A stretch of DNA of 64,000 nucleotides from Mycobacterium sp. AT1 (GCF_002043095.1 NZ_MVOC01000007.1:1-64000), one strand, 5' to 3'. Counted from the stretch's first letter, positions 33,518 through 42,677 are shown. Notes: generated from the sequence alone by a model not told the origin. Program-made: numbers and translations.

Positions 33518-34938
33518 CCACCGACCCGCAGCCAGCCAAGCGCACCCGCCGGGCCGAACCGGTCACCAAGCACGTCGCCAAGAACGGCGCGGTGACGTAC
33601 CGCTTCCGCGTCGACCTCGGCATCGGCCCCGACGGCACCCGTCTTCGCCAGCAGTTCACGTACCCAACGCTCGCCGAGGCCCGCAAGGAGTACCGCCGCA
33701 TCACCACCGAGGTGGCGGCGGGCACATTCGTCCAGCGCGACAAGACCACCGTGGCGGCGTTCTTGACCGGATGGCTCGACGCCCGGCGGGACGTCCGACC
33801 CGGCACCCTGGCCGGGTACCGTCACGCCCTCAAGCCGGTGATCGACCACCTTGGCGGAATCCCGTTGCAGCACCTTCGAACTGCCGACCTCGATGCCTTG
33901 GTGACGCTGCGCATGGCGGGCCAGGCCGTCGCCCAGCGAGACAAGCGCGGGCGGCGGTCAGCTGAGGTGCTGGGCTGGTTGCGGGCGCGGCCCGACGGTT
34001 CCAGTTTCGGTCAGTTGTTCGCAGAGTTCGGCAGCCCTGGTGAGCGGGCACTGGCGCGCCTGGTGCGTTCGGGAGAGGTCATCAGGCCCGCTCGGGGTCG
34101 CTATGCCGCCGCCCGTCCCGCCGACCCCGAGCGCCCGAAGGTGGCCGGTGGCGTCACCGCCCGCACCGTCGTGACGATGCTGGTGGTGCTGTCATCGGCG
34201 CTCGATGACGCCATGGCCCAGGGTCTCGTCGCCCGCAACGTGGCCCGACTGGTGAAGCGACCCAAGGTGACCGCCGTCGAGATGGCCACGTGGTCGCCGG
34301 AGCAGGCCGTGACGTTCCGCGCGCACGTGGCCGAGGACCGCCTCGCGGCGTGCTGGCTTCTCACCCTGGCCGGGCTTCGCCGGTCTGAGGTTCTGGGCCT
34401 TCGGTGGGAAGACGTCGACCATGACGCCGGGACCATCACCGTGGCCCAAGGCCGGGTCGTGGTCGGCGGCGGCACCGTGACCGGCGCGCCGAAGTCCACC
34501 CGCTCAGCACGAACGCTCCCGATGCCGCGTGACGTGATGACCGCATTGCGGGCGTTCAAGACTCGGCAGGCCGAGGAGCACCTGGCCCTCGGCGCGGGCT
34601 GGCCCGACACCGACCTGGTGGCTGTCAACGCCGACGGCTCCCCCATCCGGCCCGAGACCTACTCCAAGGTATTTACCGCTCACTGCGCGGCGGCGGGGGT
34701 GCCTGTCATCCGTTTGCACGACGTCCGCCATACCGCCGCCACCATGCTGCTCGACGGCGGAACGACGCCCTCGGCCACCGCCAAGTGGCTAGGCCACGAT
34801 CCGGCGATCACACTGCGCGTCTACGGCCACGTCTACGACGACGCGCTGGCGTCGGCGGGCGACGCGTTGCTCGGCAGATCGCGGGCGAATTCCAAATCCG
34901 CCACGCATCCTGCAAACACCACATCAGTCGTCCCGTAA
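33514..34938 (+). CDS. int: Tyrosine recombinase (integrase)
   Basis: This is a 474-aa phage integrase. The N-terminal arm-binding domain is in residues about 20-75. The catalytic residues are Arg289 (LAGLRRSE), His402 and Arg405 (LHDVRHTAA), His428 (WLGHDP) and Tyr437 (RVYGHVY). Residues about 136-212 form an insertion between core-binding helices (GWLRARPDGSSFGQLFAEFG ... ALARLVRSGEVIRP) that looks like a small winged helix. The ATG overlaps the stop of the 192-aa regulator. It should recombine the 45-bp tRNA-Val core (20733 and 36650) with arm sites near 20903 and 36578. Confidence 0.95.
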   Translation: MTTDPQPAKRTRRAEPVTKHVAKNGAVTYRFRVDLGIGPDGTRLRQQFTYPTLAEARKEYRRITTEVAAGTFVQRDKTTVAAFLTGWLDARRDVRPGTLAGYRHALKPVIDHLGGIPLQHLRTADLDALVTLRMAGQAVAQRDKRGRRSAEVLGWLRARPDGSSFGQLFAEFGSPGERALARLVRSGEVIRPARGRYAAARPADPERPKVAGGVTARTVVTMLVVLSSALDDAMAQGLVARNVARLVKRPKVTAVEMATWSPEQAVTFRAHVAEDRLAACWLLTLAGLRRSEVLGLRWEDVDHDAGTITVAQGRVVVGGGTVTGAPKSTRSARTLPMPRDVMTALRAFKTRQAEEHLALGAGWPDTDLVAVNADGSPIRPETYSKVFTAHCAAAGVPVIRLHDVRHTAATMLLDGGTTPSATAKWLGHDPAITLRVYGHVYDDALASAGDALLGRSRANSKSATHPANTTSVVP

Positions 34939-34998
34939 CGCTACTTTGTGTCCTGGGGTCCGTTGGGGAGGCTCCGATCACCGAAATCTCAGGAGCCC

Positions 34999-36021
34999 AT
35001 GTTGACGCCCGATAAAGGTGAGAAGAACGAACAAGCCGAGTCCGAAGGGGGCGCAGTTCTGGACGACGTCCCTACCCCACCGGATGACCAGGAAGCCGAC
35101 GACGGCACCAACAGCACCCAGGGCGGCGACGATAAACCCGAGGGCGATCAAGGAGACACCGCTAGCAGCTTCACCATTGGATTTGCGCAGGCCGCGTTCG
35201 ACGGCCTCTATGCTCCAACTGAATTTGATGATGCATTGAGGAAGTCGTGGCGTGCCGGCACGGAAATCACGCGCTACGGCCGCCATTGGACACTTTCCAA
35301 GATGTTGTCCGAAGACAACGGCGGATATTACGGAAAAATCGGGTTCGTTAATTCTGACCAATTGGAAACGCTCGCATTTGATCAAGAGACACTAGATTTT
35401 GTTCGTGGCCAAGCGCCATCGGGCGTAGTGGTCCCCTTTGTCATCGCACAAGACGGATTAATCAGCTACCAGCTGATTAGCGGAATCGTGCGTGACAATT
35501 CTTTCATTGGCGCCCTGGAAGCACTCCTGAACGCGGGGGCCAATGTTCCGTACACGTGGACCATCACCCCGGTGGCCTTTCCGATTAACTATAACGAATG
35601 GCGTAAAAGCGTTGACCGCGTTAGTCGTTTTGACATTAAACTTGAGCGTCCAAACCCCCACTATCATGGCGACGTAATCGCCGAACAACTAGTCGAGGAG
35701 CTACGAACGGAATATGTGCGACTGTCGGGGGTCGAGCGCAACAGCGAAACGGGCGTAGACACCGACTCAGACGTATTTCGACAGGCACTCGACCACGTGC
35801 TACGGAACTACGGCGAGGCCACGCTGACCGGCGTAGACTCCGAAGGTGCACGATCGGTCTTCGTGAAGGTGCGCAATGCCGCATCCCGACTCTCAGCACG
35901 CGTGCGCGTCTCCGCCACAACTGAGGGACCTGAAGTCCCCGAGCAGGCGCTACGGGCAGCCAGAGCAAGCCTTCCGGTCGCTGTCACCACAAGTAAAACC
36001 GCGGAGGAAAGTGCAGACTAG
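34999..36021 (+). CDS. Unknown 340-aa cargo protein, first of a pair
   Basis: The family is not recognised. After a disordered acidic N-terminus (about residues 1-55), a mixed alpha/beta soluble domain follows (LYAPTEFDDALRKSWR, VVVPFVIAQDGLISYQL, FDIKLERPNPHYHG), ending in a helical Ala/Arg-rich tail. There is no membrane helix. The region is clearly less GC-rich than the rest of the window, so it was probably acquired separately. The start is ATG 34999 or TTG 35002 after AGGAG. It overlaps the four-TM gene by 11 bases. A soluble protein plus a membrane protein beside an integrase is a common layout of anti-phage systems; this remains a hypothesis. Confidence 0.7.
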   Translation: MLTPDKGEKNEQAESEGGAVLDDVPTPPDDQEADDGTNSTQGGDDKPEGDQGDTASSFTIGFAQAAFDGLYAPTEFDDALRKSWRAGTEITRYGRHWTLSKMLSEDNGGYYGKIGFVNSDQLETLAFDQETLDFVRGQAPSGVVVPFVIAQDGLISYQLISGIVRDNSFIGALEALLNAGANVPYTWTITPVAFPINYNEWRKSVDRVSRFDIKLERPNPHYHGDVIAEQLVEELRTEYVRLSGVERNSETGVDTDSDVFRQALDHVLRNYGEATLTGVDSEGARSVFVKVRNAASRLSARVRVSATTEGPEVPEQALRAARASLPVAVTTSKTAEESAD

Positions 36022-36565
36022 GCCAAACAGCTCTTGGTGGCGGACGGCGTGCTCATGGGACGCCGCCCTCAGCTTGGCCGCTGGCTTAGCGATGTTCACG
36101 CTGCTCGCCCGCAGCGATCGGCCTCTCTTGGACGGCAAACCCTACCTAGCTGCCGCCATGGGCCTGGGCGGGACCATAGGCATCGGCTGGCTGGTCGGAT
36201 CGCGCTGGTTGACCGATCACCTCAACAAAGACGAGTACGGCGAAATCGTTCGTGCGTTTGACGGCGACGCGAAGATGACGCAGCGCCCCTATTACCTCGT
36301 TGCGTTTGCAGCCTTCGTTTTGGTGCTGGGCTCGGTCGGTGTGATCGTCTCGTATGAAAATATGCCGCGCCTCGCTGTGGCTGGGTGTTACTCCGCGCTC
36401 TTCGGCCTAGCGGTCTATGCGGTGCTTGGGTCCGTCTCACTCGGGCTCATGACCTACCGACACAGCACCCGCGCCTCGCGCGTGCGCACCATCAAAGAGC
36501 AAGCAGCGCGTGACTCTCGCCTGCAAAAATCTGCGCGTGCATCCACTGGAGAACAGGGCGGATAG
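36011..36565 (+). CDS. Four-TM membrane protein, second of a pair
   Basis: This is a 184-aa protein with four predicted membrane helices (ALSLAAGLAMFTLLA, YLAAAMGLGGTIGIGWLV, YYLVAFAAFVLVLGSVGVIV, YSALFGLAVYAVLGSVSLGLM) and a basic C-terminal tail (TRASRVRTIKEQAARDSRL). The GTG at 36011 follows GGAGGAAA and lies inside the end of the 340-aa gene, so the two products are translated together. It is the last gene before attR. A membrane effector or anchor for the 340-aa protein is a fair guess. No nuclease or enzyme motif is seen. Confidence 0.7.
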   Translation: MQTRPNSSWWRTACSWDAALSLAAGLAMFTLLARSDRPLLDGKPYLAAAMGLGGTIGIGWLVGSRWLTDHLNKDEYGEIVRAFDGDAKMTQRPYYLVAFAAFVLVLGSVGVIVSYENMPRLAVAGCYSALFGLAVYAVLGSVSLGLMTYRHSTRASRVRTIKEQAARDSRLQKSARASTGEQGG

Positions 36566-36577
36566 TCCATTGGCCAA

Positions 36578-36588
36578 TTCTTGGCCAC
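36578..36588 (+). repeat. Possible right integrase arm site
   Basis: TTCTTGGCCAC is identical to 20903-20913. A second TTGGCCA-like copy lies just left of it (36570-36576). It is 62 bases from the attR core, matching the spacing of the older arm-like repeats left of attL. Confidence 0.5.
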
Positions 36589-36649
36589 TTGGGGGGTTCA
36601 ATAATGAGCCGGAGCGATACCCGACACCCTTCTGACCTGCACGAGTTGT

Positions 36650-36694
36650 TGGTGGGCGCGGAGGGGATCGAACCCACGACCGCTGGTGTGTAAA
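36650..36694. repeat. attR core within tRNA-Val 3' end
   Basis: These 45 bases match attL (20733-20777) exactly and form the 3' half of the intact tRNA-Val gene. Insertion here restores a complete tRNA, which is why the host tolerates the element. Confidence 0.9.
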
Positions 36695-36724
36695 ACCAGA
36701 GCTCTACCACTGAGCTACACGCCC
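36650..36724 (-). tRNA. tRNA-Val (anticodon TAC)
   Basis: Read leftward from 36724, the 75 bases fold as a tRNA with encoded CCA. The acceptor stem is GGGCGTG/CGCGCCC, the D-arm TAGCTCAGTGGTAGAGC, the anticodon stem CTGGT/ACCAG with loop TTTACAC (anticodon TAC, valine), and the T-loop TTCGATC. One T-T mismatch is seen in the T-stem. Its 3' end is the integration site of the element on its left. Confidence 0.93.
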
Positions 36725-36770
36725 GTGCTCGGACAAGCTACACGGCCGAGCGCCACGACGGGAAATCCCG

Positions 36771-37229
36771 TCAGCCGCCTCGGACCGCCGCCAAGGCCTC
36801 CGCCCAGACGGATTGGTCGCGCGTCTCCCCCGGCCCTTTCATCGCGGCGTACCGGACGACGCCGGCCCGGTCGACGGCGAAGGTGCCCCGGTTGGCGAAT
36901 CCGGCGTCGTCGTTGAACACCCCGTAGGCCTGGGCGACCGCGCCGTGCGGCCAGAAGTCCGACAGCAACGGGAACGTGAAGCCGCTCTGCTTCGCCCACA
37001 CCTTGTGGGTGGGCGGCGGCCCCACCGAGACCGCGAGGGCCTGGATGCCGTCGTGGTCGGCCAGGTGGGTCTGGATGTCGTCGAGCTCGCGCTGGCAGAT
37101 GCCGGTGAAGGCAAGCGGAAAGAACACCAGCAGTACGTCCGTGACGTCACGGTGCTGCCGCAACGTCACGGGTCGACCGTCCTGGTCCTTCAGCGTGAAG
37201 TCGGGCGCTGGGGCGCCCACGTCCAGCAC
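36771..37229 (-). CDS. ahpE: Peroxiredoxin AhpE
   Basis: This is a 152-aa one-Cys peroxiredoxin, orthologous to Rv2238c (ahpE) of M. tuberculosis. The peroxidatic Cys is in FPLAFTGICQREL, and the family segments VSVGPPPTHKVWA and FPLLSDFWPHGAV are conserved. It reduces peroxides and peroxynitrite in the cytoplasm and is recycled by mycothiol/mycoredoxin in relatives. The GTG at 37229 gives a length equal to the known enzyme. It lies 5 bases after DUF3052 on the same strand, as in M. tuberculosis. Confidence 0.95.
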   Translation of the reverse strand: MLDVGAPAPDFTLKDQDGRPVTLRQHRDVTDVLLVFFPLAFTGICQRELDDIQTHLADHDGIQALAVSVGPPPTHKVWAKQSGFTFPLLSDFWPHGAVAQAYGVFNDDAGFANRGTFAVDRAGVVRYAAMKGPGETRDQSVWAEALAAVRGG

Positions 37230-37234
37230 GTTCG

Positions 37235-37684
37235 TCAGCGCCGCCCCGTGGGGCCCGACTTCGGCTGGACCAGCCTGCTGGCGATCCAGTCTCCGAGGTT
37301 GGCCGAGGAGGTCTGCATGAGACCGGCCGTCGGCGCGGATTCGGCGATGTCGGACGGCTTGACGTGTCCTGGGTGTCCGGTCTTGGGCGTCACCACCCAC
37401 ACCACGCCGTCTTCGGCGAGGGGCGTGATGGCGTCCATCAGTCGGTCGACGAGGTCGCCGTCGTCGTTGCGCCACCACAGCAGCACCACGTCGATGACGT
37501 CTTCGGCGTCCTCATCCAGCAGTTCGGCACCGCATGCGTCTTCGATGTCGAACCGGATGTCGTCGTCGGTGTCCTCGTCCCAACCAAGCTCTTGGACGAG
37601 CTGATTCTTCTCGATGCCCAGCTTTCGGGCGTAGTTCGGCGAGTCCGCCGCAACCACCTGTTCCTCCTTCAGCCAGCGTGTCAT
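37235..37684 (-). CDS. DUF3052 family protein (Rv2239c-like)
   Basis: This is a 149-aa acidic protein of the actinobacterial DUF3052 family. Its function is unknown. Typical segments are YARKLGIEKNQLVQELGWDE and EDVIDVVLLWWRNDDGDLVD. The ATG at 37684 has AGGAAAAG upstream. It is followed after 5 bases by ahpE, the order seen for Rv2239c-Rv2238c, so the two are probably co-transcribed. The acidic helical composition and the association with ahpE hint at a regulatory or adaptor role. Confidence 0.9.
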   Translation of the reverse strand: MTRWLKEEQVVAADSPNYARKLGIEKNQLVQELGWDEDTDDDIRFDIEDACGAELLDEDAEDVIDVVLLWWRNDDGDLVDRLMDAITPLAEDGVVWVVTPKTGHPGHVKPSDIAESAPTAGLMQTSSANLGDWIASRLVQPKSGPTGRR

Positions 37685-37741
37685 CTTTTCCTATCGTCGC
37701 ACGCCGCGGGCGTTCGCTCGACGCCTGGCACACGGAAAGTC

Positions 37742-38293
37742 TCAATATGCGGCCTCACAGGCGGTCCCCGCCGCGGTCTTCGCATCGTTGAGTTGGCGGA
37801 TGCCGACGTTGAATTCGTCGGGTCCTGGATTGCCTGCCAGCACTCCGGCCATCTTCCGCGAGGAGTCCGCCCAGCCGTTCAGCGCGTCGGTCAGTTCTGG
37901 CGACAGCGGCCCGGACAAACTGCCCGTGACCTGGTCAGCGCTGCGGTTGAGCGCGTCAACGGCCGGTCCGGCCTTGCCCGGTGCGTCCGGCGCGTCGTTG
38001 TTGAAGGCGTCCACGTAGGCGTTGATGGCGTCGACGGCGGCCACGCTGCTGGAGCCGAACGCGTCGCAGGACGTGTGCACGGCAGCCTTGGTCACCGCGA
38101 CCTGCCGTTCGGATTCCGATGCGGCAATCGAGGACGCGACGGACGCGCGGTACTCGGGTGCTTCGGCGGCGTCGTAGGTGGCGGTTCCCTGGGTGATCGA
38201 CGTGCATCCGACGACGATCATCGCGAGCCCGGCGACGACCCCGGCGACGAGGCCAACGGCGCGTAGCCGCCCGGCCCGTCCCCATGTCGTCAC
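37742..38293 (-). CDS. Putative lipoprotein (Rv2240c-like)
   Basis: This is a 183-aa exported protein with a basic start, a hydrophobic helix (AVGLVAGVVAGLAMIVVG) and a lipobox-like VVGC at the predicted cleavage site, so it is probably lipid-anchored. The mature part is helical and Ala-rich and carries two Cys (HTSCDAF, GTACEAA) that may form a disulfide. The GTG at 38293 is divergent from aceE. Its position and size match Rv2240c. The function is unknown. Confidence 0.85.
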   Translation of the reverse strand: MTTWGRAGRLRAVGLVAGVVAGLAMIVVGCTSITQGTATYDAAEAPEYRASVASSIAASESERQVAVTKAAVHTSCDAFGSSSVAAVDAINAYVDAFNNDAPDAPGKAGPAVDALNRSADQVTGSLSGPLSPELTDALNGWADSSRKMAGVLAGNPGPDEFNVGIRQLNDAKTAAGTACEAAY

Positions 38294-38465
38294 GCCTTCA
38301 GACCGTACCGGTTGGCCGGATTGGTCGTCGGTTCCCAGTAGGCCCCACCCCGCCCGAGCATCTACGGCACGATAGGGGCACGATGGACACGTCGCTATAG
38401 AGGACGACGAAAATCACGTGTGACGGGGCCACGAGCCCCCGATCACGTCTACCGAGGAGTTGCAG

Positions 38466-41258
38466 TTGACCACCGAGTTCGCGCGCCAGGACCTGGCCCA
38501 AAACTCTGGCACCGCAAGCGAACCCGACCGGGTCCGCGTCATTCGCGAGGGCGTTGCCTCGTACTTGCCCGACATCGATCCGGAAGAGACCAGCGAGTGG
38601 CTGGAGTCCTTCGACGCTCTGGTCGAGCGGTCCGGACCGGCCCGCGCGCGGTACCTGATGTTGCGCCTGCTGGAGCGTTCTGGCGAACAGCGGGTCGCCA
38701 TCCCGGCGCTCACGTCGACCGATTACGTCAACACGATCCCGACCGAGCTGGAGCCATGGTTCCCCGGTGACGAGGACGTCGAGCGGCGGTATCGCGCCTG
38801 GATCCGGTGGAACGCCGCGATCATGGTGCACCGCGCGCAACGCCCCGGAGTCGGTGTGGGCGGCCACATTTCGACCTACGCCTCGTCTGCCGCGCTCTAC
38901 GAGGTCGGCTTCAACCACTTCTTCCGCGGCAAGTCCCACCCCGGTGGCGGCGACCAGGTGTTCATCCAGGGCCACGCGTCGCCCGGCATCTACGCGCGCG
39001 CGTTCCTCGAGGGCCGGCTAACTGCGGACAAGCTCGACGGGTTCCGCCAGGAGCACTCTCACCCCGGTGGCGGCATCCCGTCCTACCCCCACCCGCGGTT
39101 GATGCCCGACTTCTGGGAGTTCCCGACGGTGTCGATGGGCCTCGGCCCGATGAACGCCATCTACCAGGCGCGGTTCAACCACTACCTGAACGACCGCGGC
39201 ATCAAGGACACCTCCGATCAGCACGTGTGGGCGTTCCTCGGCGACGGTGAGACCGACGAGCCGGAGAGCCGCGGATTGGCCCACGTCGCCGCCCTCGAGG
39301 GTCTCGACAACCTGACGTTCGTCATCAACTGCAACCTGCAGCGCCTCGACGGACCGGTGCGCGGCAACGGCAAGATCATCCAGGAGCTGGAGTCGTTCTT
39401 CCGCGGTGCGGGCTGGAACGTCATCAAGGTGGTGTGGGGCCGCGAGTGGGACGCCCTGCTGCACGCCGACAAGGACGGCGCCCTCGTCAATTTGATGAAC
39501 ACCACGCCCGACGGCGACTTCCAGACGTACAAGGCCAACGACGGCGCCTACGTCCGCGACCACTTCTTCGGCCGTGACCCGCGCACCAAGGCACTGGTCG
39601 AGCCCATGACCGACGCCGAGATCTGGAATCTCAAGCGCGGTGGGCACGACTACCGCAAGGTCTACGCCGCCTACCGGGCCGCGATGGAGCACAAGGGTCA
39701 GCCGACGGTGATCCTGGCCCACACCATCAAGGGCTACACGCTTGGCAAGCACTTCGAGGGCCGCAACGCGACCCACCAGATGAAGAAACTGGCCCTGCAG
39801 GATCTGAAGGACTTCCGCGAGGCGCAGCGCATTCCGATCACGGACGCTCAGCTCGAGGAGAACCCGTACCTGCCGCCGTACTACCACCCCGGGCCCGACG
39901 CCCCCGAGATCCGCTACCTGCTGGATCGGCGCAGGACCCTCGGCGGCTTCGTGCCTGCGCGACGCAACAAGACCAAGGCGTTGCCGTTGCCGAGCCGGGA
40001 CGTCTACAAGTCGCTCAAGAAGGGGTCGGGCACGCAGTCCGTCGCGACCACCATGGCGATCGTCCGGACGTTCAAGGAGTTGTTGCGGGACAAGGAGATT
40101 GGCAAGCGCATCGTGCCGATCATCCCGGACGAGGCCCGTACGTTCGGCATGGACTCGTGGTTCCCGAGCCTGAAGATCTACAACCGCAACGGCCAGCTCT
40201 ACACCTCGGTCGACGCGGAGTTGATGCTGGCCTACAAGGAGAGCGACCTCGGTCAGATCCTGCACGAGGGCATCAACGAGGCGGGGTCGACGGCGTCGTT
40301 CACCGCGGTGGGTACGTCGTACTCGACGCACAACGAGCCGATGATTCCGCTGTACATCTTCTATTCGATGTTCGGCTTCCAACGCACCGGTGACGGGCTG
40401 TGGGCGGCGACCGACCAGATGGCTCGCGGCTTCGTCCTCGGCGCCACCGCGGGTCGTACGACGCTGACCGGTGAGGGTCTGCAGCACGCGGACGGTCATT
40501 CGATGCTGCTGGCGGCCACCAATCCCGCCGTGGTCGCCTACGACCCGGCGTTCGCCTACGAGATCGCCTACATCGTGGAGAGCGGTCTGGCCCGGATGTA
40601 CGGCGAGGACGCCGAGAACGTCTTCTTCTACATCACCATCTACAACGAGCCGTACGTCCAGCCGGCCGAGCCCGAGAACTTCGATCCTTCAGGCCTGCTC
40701 AAGGGCATCTACCGGTACCGGGCGGCGAAGGAGAAGCGCAGTAACGTCGCGCAGATCCTGACCTCCGGCGTCGCGATGCCCGAGGCACTGCGCGCCGCGG
40801 ATCTGCTCGCGTCGGAATGGGACGTCGCGGCCGACGTGTGGTCGGTGACCAGCTGGGGTGAGCTCAACCGGGACGGGATCGCCGTGGAGAAGGAATTGCT
40901 CCGCCACCCGGACAGGAAGGCCCCGGTCCCGTACGTCACCAAGGTGCTGGAGTCCACCGCGGGCCCCGTCGTCGCGGTGTCGGACTGGATGCGTGCGGTT
41001 CCCGAGCAGATTCGGCCGTGGGTGCCCAACACGTATGTCACGCTCGGCACCGACGGTTTCGGCTTCTCCGACACCCGTCCTGCCGCGCGCCGGTACTTCA
41101 ACACCGACGCCGAGTCGGTCGTGGTGGCGGTGCTGGAAGCCCTCGCGCGTGACGGCGAGATCGATCCGTCGGTGGCGATCGCCGCTGCGAAGCAGTACCA
41201 GATCGACGACGTGATGGCGGCTCCGGTGCAGACGTCGGACCCCGGACCGGGGGCGTAG
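38466..41258 (+). CDS. aceE: Pyruvate dehydrogenase E1 component AceE
   Basis: This is a 930-aa homodimeric E1 enzyme, orthologous to Rv2241. It decarboxylates pyruvate with thiamine diphosphate and acetylates the E2 lipoyl group in the pyruvate dehydrogenase complex. The ThDP motif is [14 protein letters not shown] through INCNLQ, and the segments [20 protein letters not shown] and GLQHADGHS are characteristic. The TTG at 38466 is chosen because GAGGAG lies 6 bases upstream and the protein then begins [12 protein letters not shown] like the Rv2241 product. It forms its own transcription unit, ended by the hairpin at 41273. Confidence 0.97.
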   Translation: MTTEFARQDLAQNSGTASEPDRVRVIREGVASYLPDIDPEETSEWLESFDALVERSGPARARYLMLRLLERSGEQRVAIPALTSTDYVNTIPTELEPWFPGDEDVERRYRAWIRWNAAIMVHRAQRPGVGVGGHISTYASSAALYEVGFNHFFRGKSHPGGGDQVFIQGHASPGIYARAFLEGRLTADKLDGFRQEHSHPGGGIPSYPHPRLMPDFWEFPTVSMGLGPMNAIYQARFNHYLNDRGIKDTSDQHVWAFLGDGETDEPESRGLAHVAALEGLDNLTFVINCNLQRLDGPVRGNGKIIQELESFFRGAGWNVIKVVWGREWDALLHADKDGALVNLMNTTPDGDFQTYKANDGAYVRDHFFGRDPRTKALVEPMTDAEIWNLKRGGHDYRKVYAAYRAAMEHKGQPTVILAHTIKGYTLGKHFEGRNATHQMKKLALQDLKDFREAQRIPITDAQLEENPYLPPYYHPGPDAPEIRYLLDRRRTLGGFVPARRNKTKALPLPSRDVYKSLKKGSGTQSVATTMAIVRTFKELLRDKEIGKRIVPIIPDEARTFGMDSWFPSLKIYNRNGQLYTSVDAELMLAYKESDLGQILHEGINEAGSTASFTAVGTSYSTHNEPMIPLYIFYSMFGFQRTGDGLWAATDQMARGFVLGATAGRTTLTGEGLQHADGHSMLLAATNPAVVAYDPAFAYEIAYIVESGLARMYGEDAENVFFYITIYNEPYVQPAEPENFDPSGLLKGIYRYRAAKEKRSNVAQILTSGVAMPEALRAADLLASEWDVAADVWSVTSWGELNRDGIAVEKELLRHPDRKAPVPYVTKVLESTAGPVVAVSDWMRAVPEQIRPWVPNTYVTLGTDGFGFSDTRPAARRYFNTDAESVVVAVLEALARDGEIDPSVAIAAAKQYQIDDVMAAPVQTSDPGPGA

Positions 41259-41272
41259 CCCGCTCCGGCCCC

Positions 41273-41332
41273 GTCGAGTGTGCGGTGAGATCGCGGGTGG
41301 ACGCGAAATCGCGATCTCACTGCACACTCGAC
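41273..41332. terminator. Long hairpin after aceE
   Basis: Two 23-base arms (41273-41295 and 41310-41332) pair completely if one G-U is allowed, around a 14-base loop. The repeat GTCGAGTGTGC...GAGATCGCG is of a kind found between mycobacterial genes. It lies 15 bases after the aceE stop and probably stops or insulates transcription. Confidence 0.75.
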
Positions 41333-41390
41333 AAAGAAGTGACCCGACGACTTAGAGGTTTCCACCAGTAATCGGGCGTATGTTTTAGAA

Positions 41391-42677
41391 GTGGCTGACA
41401 AGAAGGTCGACGATCCCCGGGCATCCTCACTCGAAGTGCTGGAATCCGTACCCGAATCGCTCGTCCGCCGCGTGAAGCAGTACTCGGGGCGACTGGCCAC
41501 CGAGGCCGTCCACGTGATGGGTGAGCGGCTGCCGTTCTTCGCCGACCTGGAGGCGTCCCAGCGCGCCAGCGTCCAGCTGGTCGTGCAAACGGCGTTGGTC
41601 AACTTCGCCGAGTGGATGCGCAACCCGCGCGGCGACGTCGGCTACACGGCGGAGGCGTTCGCGCTGGTGCCCCAGGAGCTGACCCGCCGGATCGCGCTGC
41701 GACAGACCGTCGACATGGTGCGGGTCACGATGGAGCACTTCGAGGAAGCCGTGCCCATGCTGGCGCGCAACGAGGACCAGACCACGGCGCTGACCATCGG
41801 GATCCTGCGCTACAGCCGCAACCTGGCGTTCGCCGCGGCGTCCGGTTACGCCGACGCCGCCGAGGCCAGGGGGGCGTGGGACACCCGGATGGAGGCCAAC
41901 GTCGTCGACGCGGTAGTCCGCGGCGACATCGGCCCGCAGCTCCAGTCCCAGGCCGCCGCCCTGAATTGGGACGCCACGGCACCGGCGACGGTGCTCGTCG
42001 GATTTCCCCAACCCGGCCGCGCCGAGTTCGCCAGCGAGGACGTCCACGAGATCGTCACCCGCAACGGGCGGGCGGCGCTGTCAGACGTGCACGGCACCTG
42101 GTTGGTGGCCATCGTCTCGGGCCACCTGACCCCGACCGACAAGTTCCTCGGCGAACTACTCGGGGTGTTCGCCGACGAACCGGTGGTCATCGGCCCGTTT
42201 GCGGCGTCACTGGTGGCCGCTCACTACAGCGCCGCCGAGGCCATCGCAGGCATGAACGCCGTCGCCGGCTGGAGCGGGGCGCCGCGACCGGTGTCGGCGC
42301 GCGAACTGTTGCCGGAACGGGCCCTGCTCGGTGACCCGTCGGCGATTGCCGCACTCGATTCCGACGTGATGCGACCGCTCGCCGAAGCCGGTCCGGCACT
42401 CACGGAGACCCTCGACGCCTACCTCGATTCCGGGGGTGCAATCGAAGCCTGTGCGCGCAAATTGTTCGTTCATCCAAACACCGTCCGCTACCGTCTCAAA
42501 CGCATCGCGGACTTCACCGGGCGCGATCCCACACTGCCTCGCGACGCCTACATTCTGCGGGTGGCATCGACGGTCGGGAGGCTCGGTCGGCAGACGACGC
42601 ACGCCAGCACGACAAACGCTTCGGTGGCCCAGGCAACACCCCGACCCGACCGTGATGTTGCTTCGTTTCTCGGATGA
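41391..42677 (+). CDS. PucR-like regulator (Rv2242-like)
   Basis: This is a 428-aa transcription regulator of the PucR/CdaR type. The central part has a degenerate GGDEF-like fold, and the C-terminal HTH_30 motif is clear (SGGAIEACARKLFVHPNTVRYRLKRIADFTG; key residues NTVRYRLKRI). It sits between aceE and the FAS-II operon exactly as Rv2242 does, and an ortholog has been proposed to control the downstream fatty acid genes. The GTG at 41391 is the likely start. There is no strong ribosome site, and leaderless translation is possible. Confidence 0.9.
   Translation: MADKKVDDPRASSLEVLESVPESLVRRVKQYSGRLATEAVHVMGERLPFFADLEASQRASVQLVVQTALVNFAEWMRNPRGDVGYTAEAFALVPQELTRRIALRQTVDMVRVTMEHFEEAVPMLARNEDQTTALTIGILRYSRNLAFAAASGYADAAEARGAWDTRMEANVVDAVVRGDIGPQLQSQAAALNWDATAPATVLVGFPQPGRAEFASEDVHEIVTRNGRAALSDVHGTWLVAIVSGHLTPTDKFLGELLGVFADEPVVIGPFAASLVAAHYSAAEAIAGMNAVAGWSGAPRPVSARELLPERALLGDPSAIAALDSDVMRPLAEAGPALTETLDAYLDSGGAIEACARKLFVHPNTVRYRLKRIADFTGRDPTLPRDAYILRVASTVGRLGRQTTHASTTNASVAQATPRPDRDVASFLG

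Larger units (their letters stand above)
20733..36694. mobile_element. tRNA-Val integrative element, satellite-like
   Basis: This 15.9-kb element is bounded by 45-bp att repeats and inserted at the 3' end of tRNA-Val. From the right it holds cargo, a tyrosine integrase, a regulatory switch, small Xis/Cro-like genes, a RepA-type ATPase, an origin-like repeat region, a leftward operon with a TerS-like protein, a serine recombinase and unknown genes, then a metallopeptidase and the large terminase, and finally left-end cargo. No recognisable portal, major capsid, tail, holin or lysin gene is present. This points to a phage satellite or strongly reduced prophage that depends on a helper phage for particles. 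Confidence 0.85.

Noticed and set aside
39018..40499. 493-aa leftward frame within aceE
   Set aside because: It is opposite to a highly conserved enzyme and is Val/Arg/His-rich without motifs, a codon-bias shadow.
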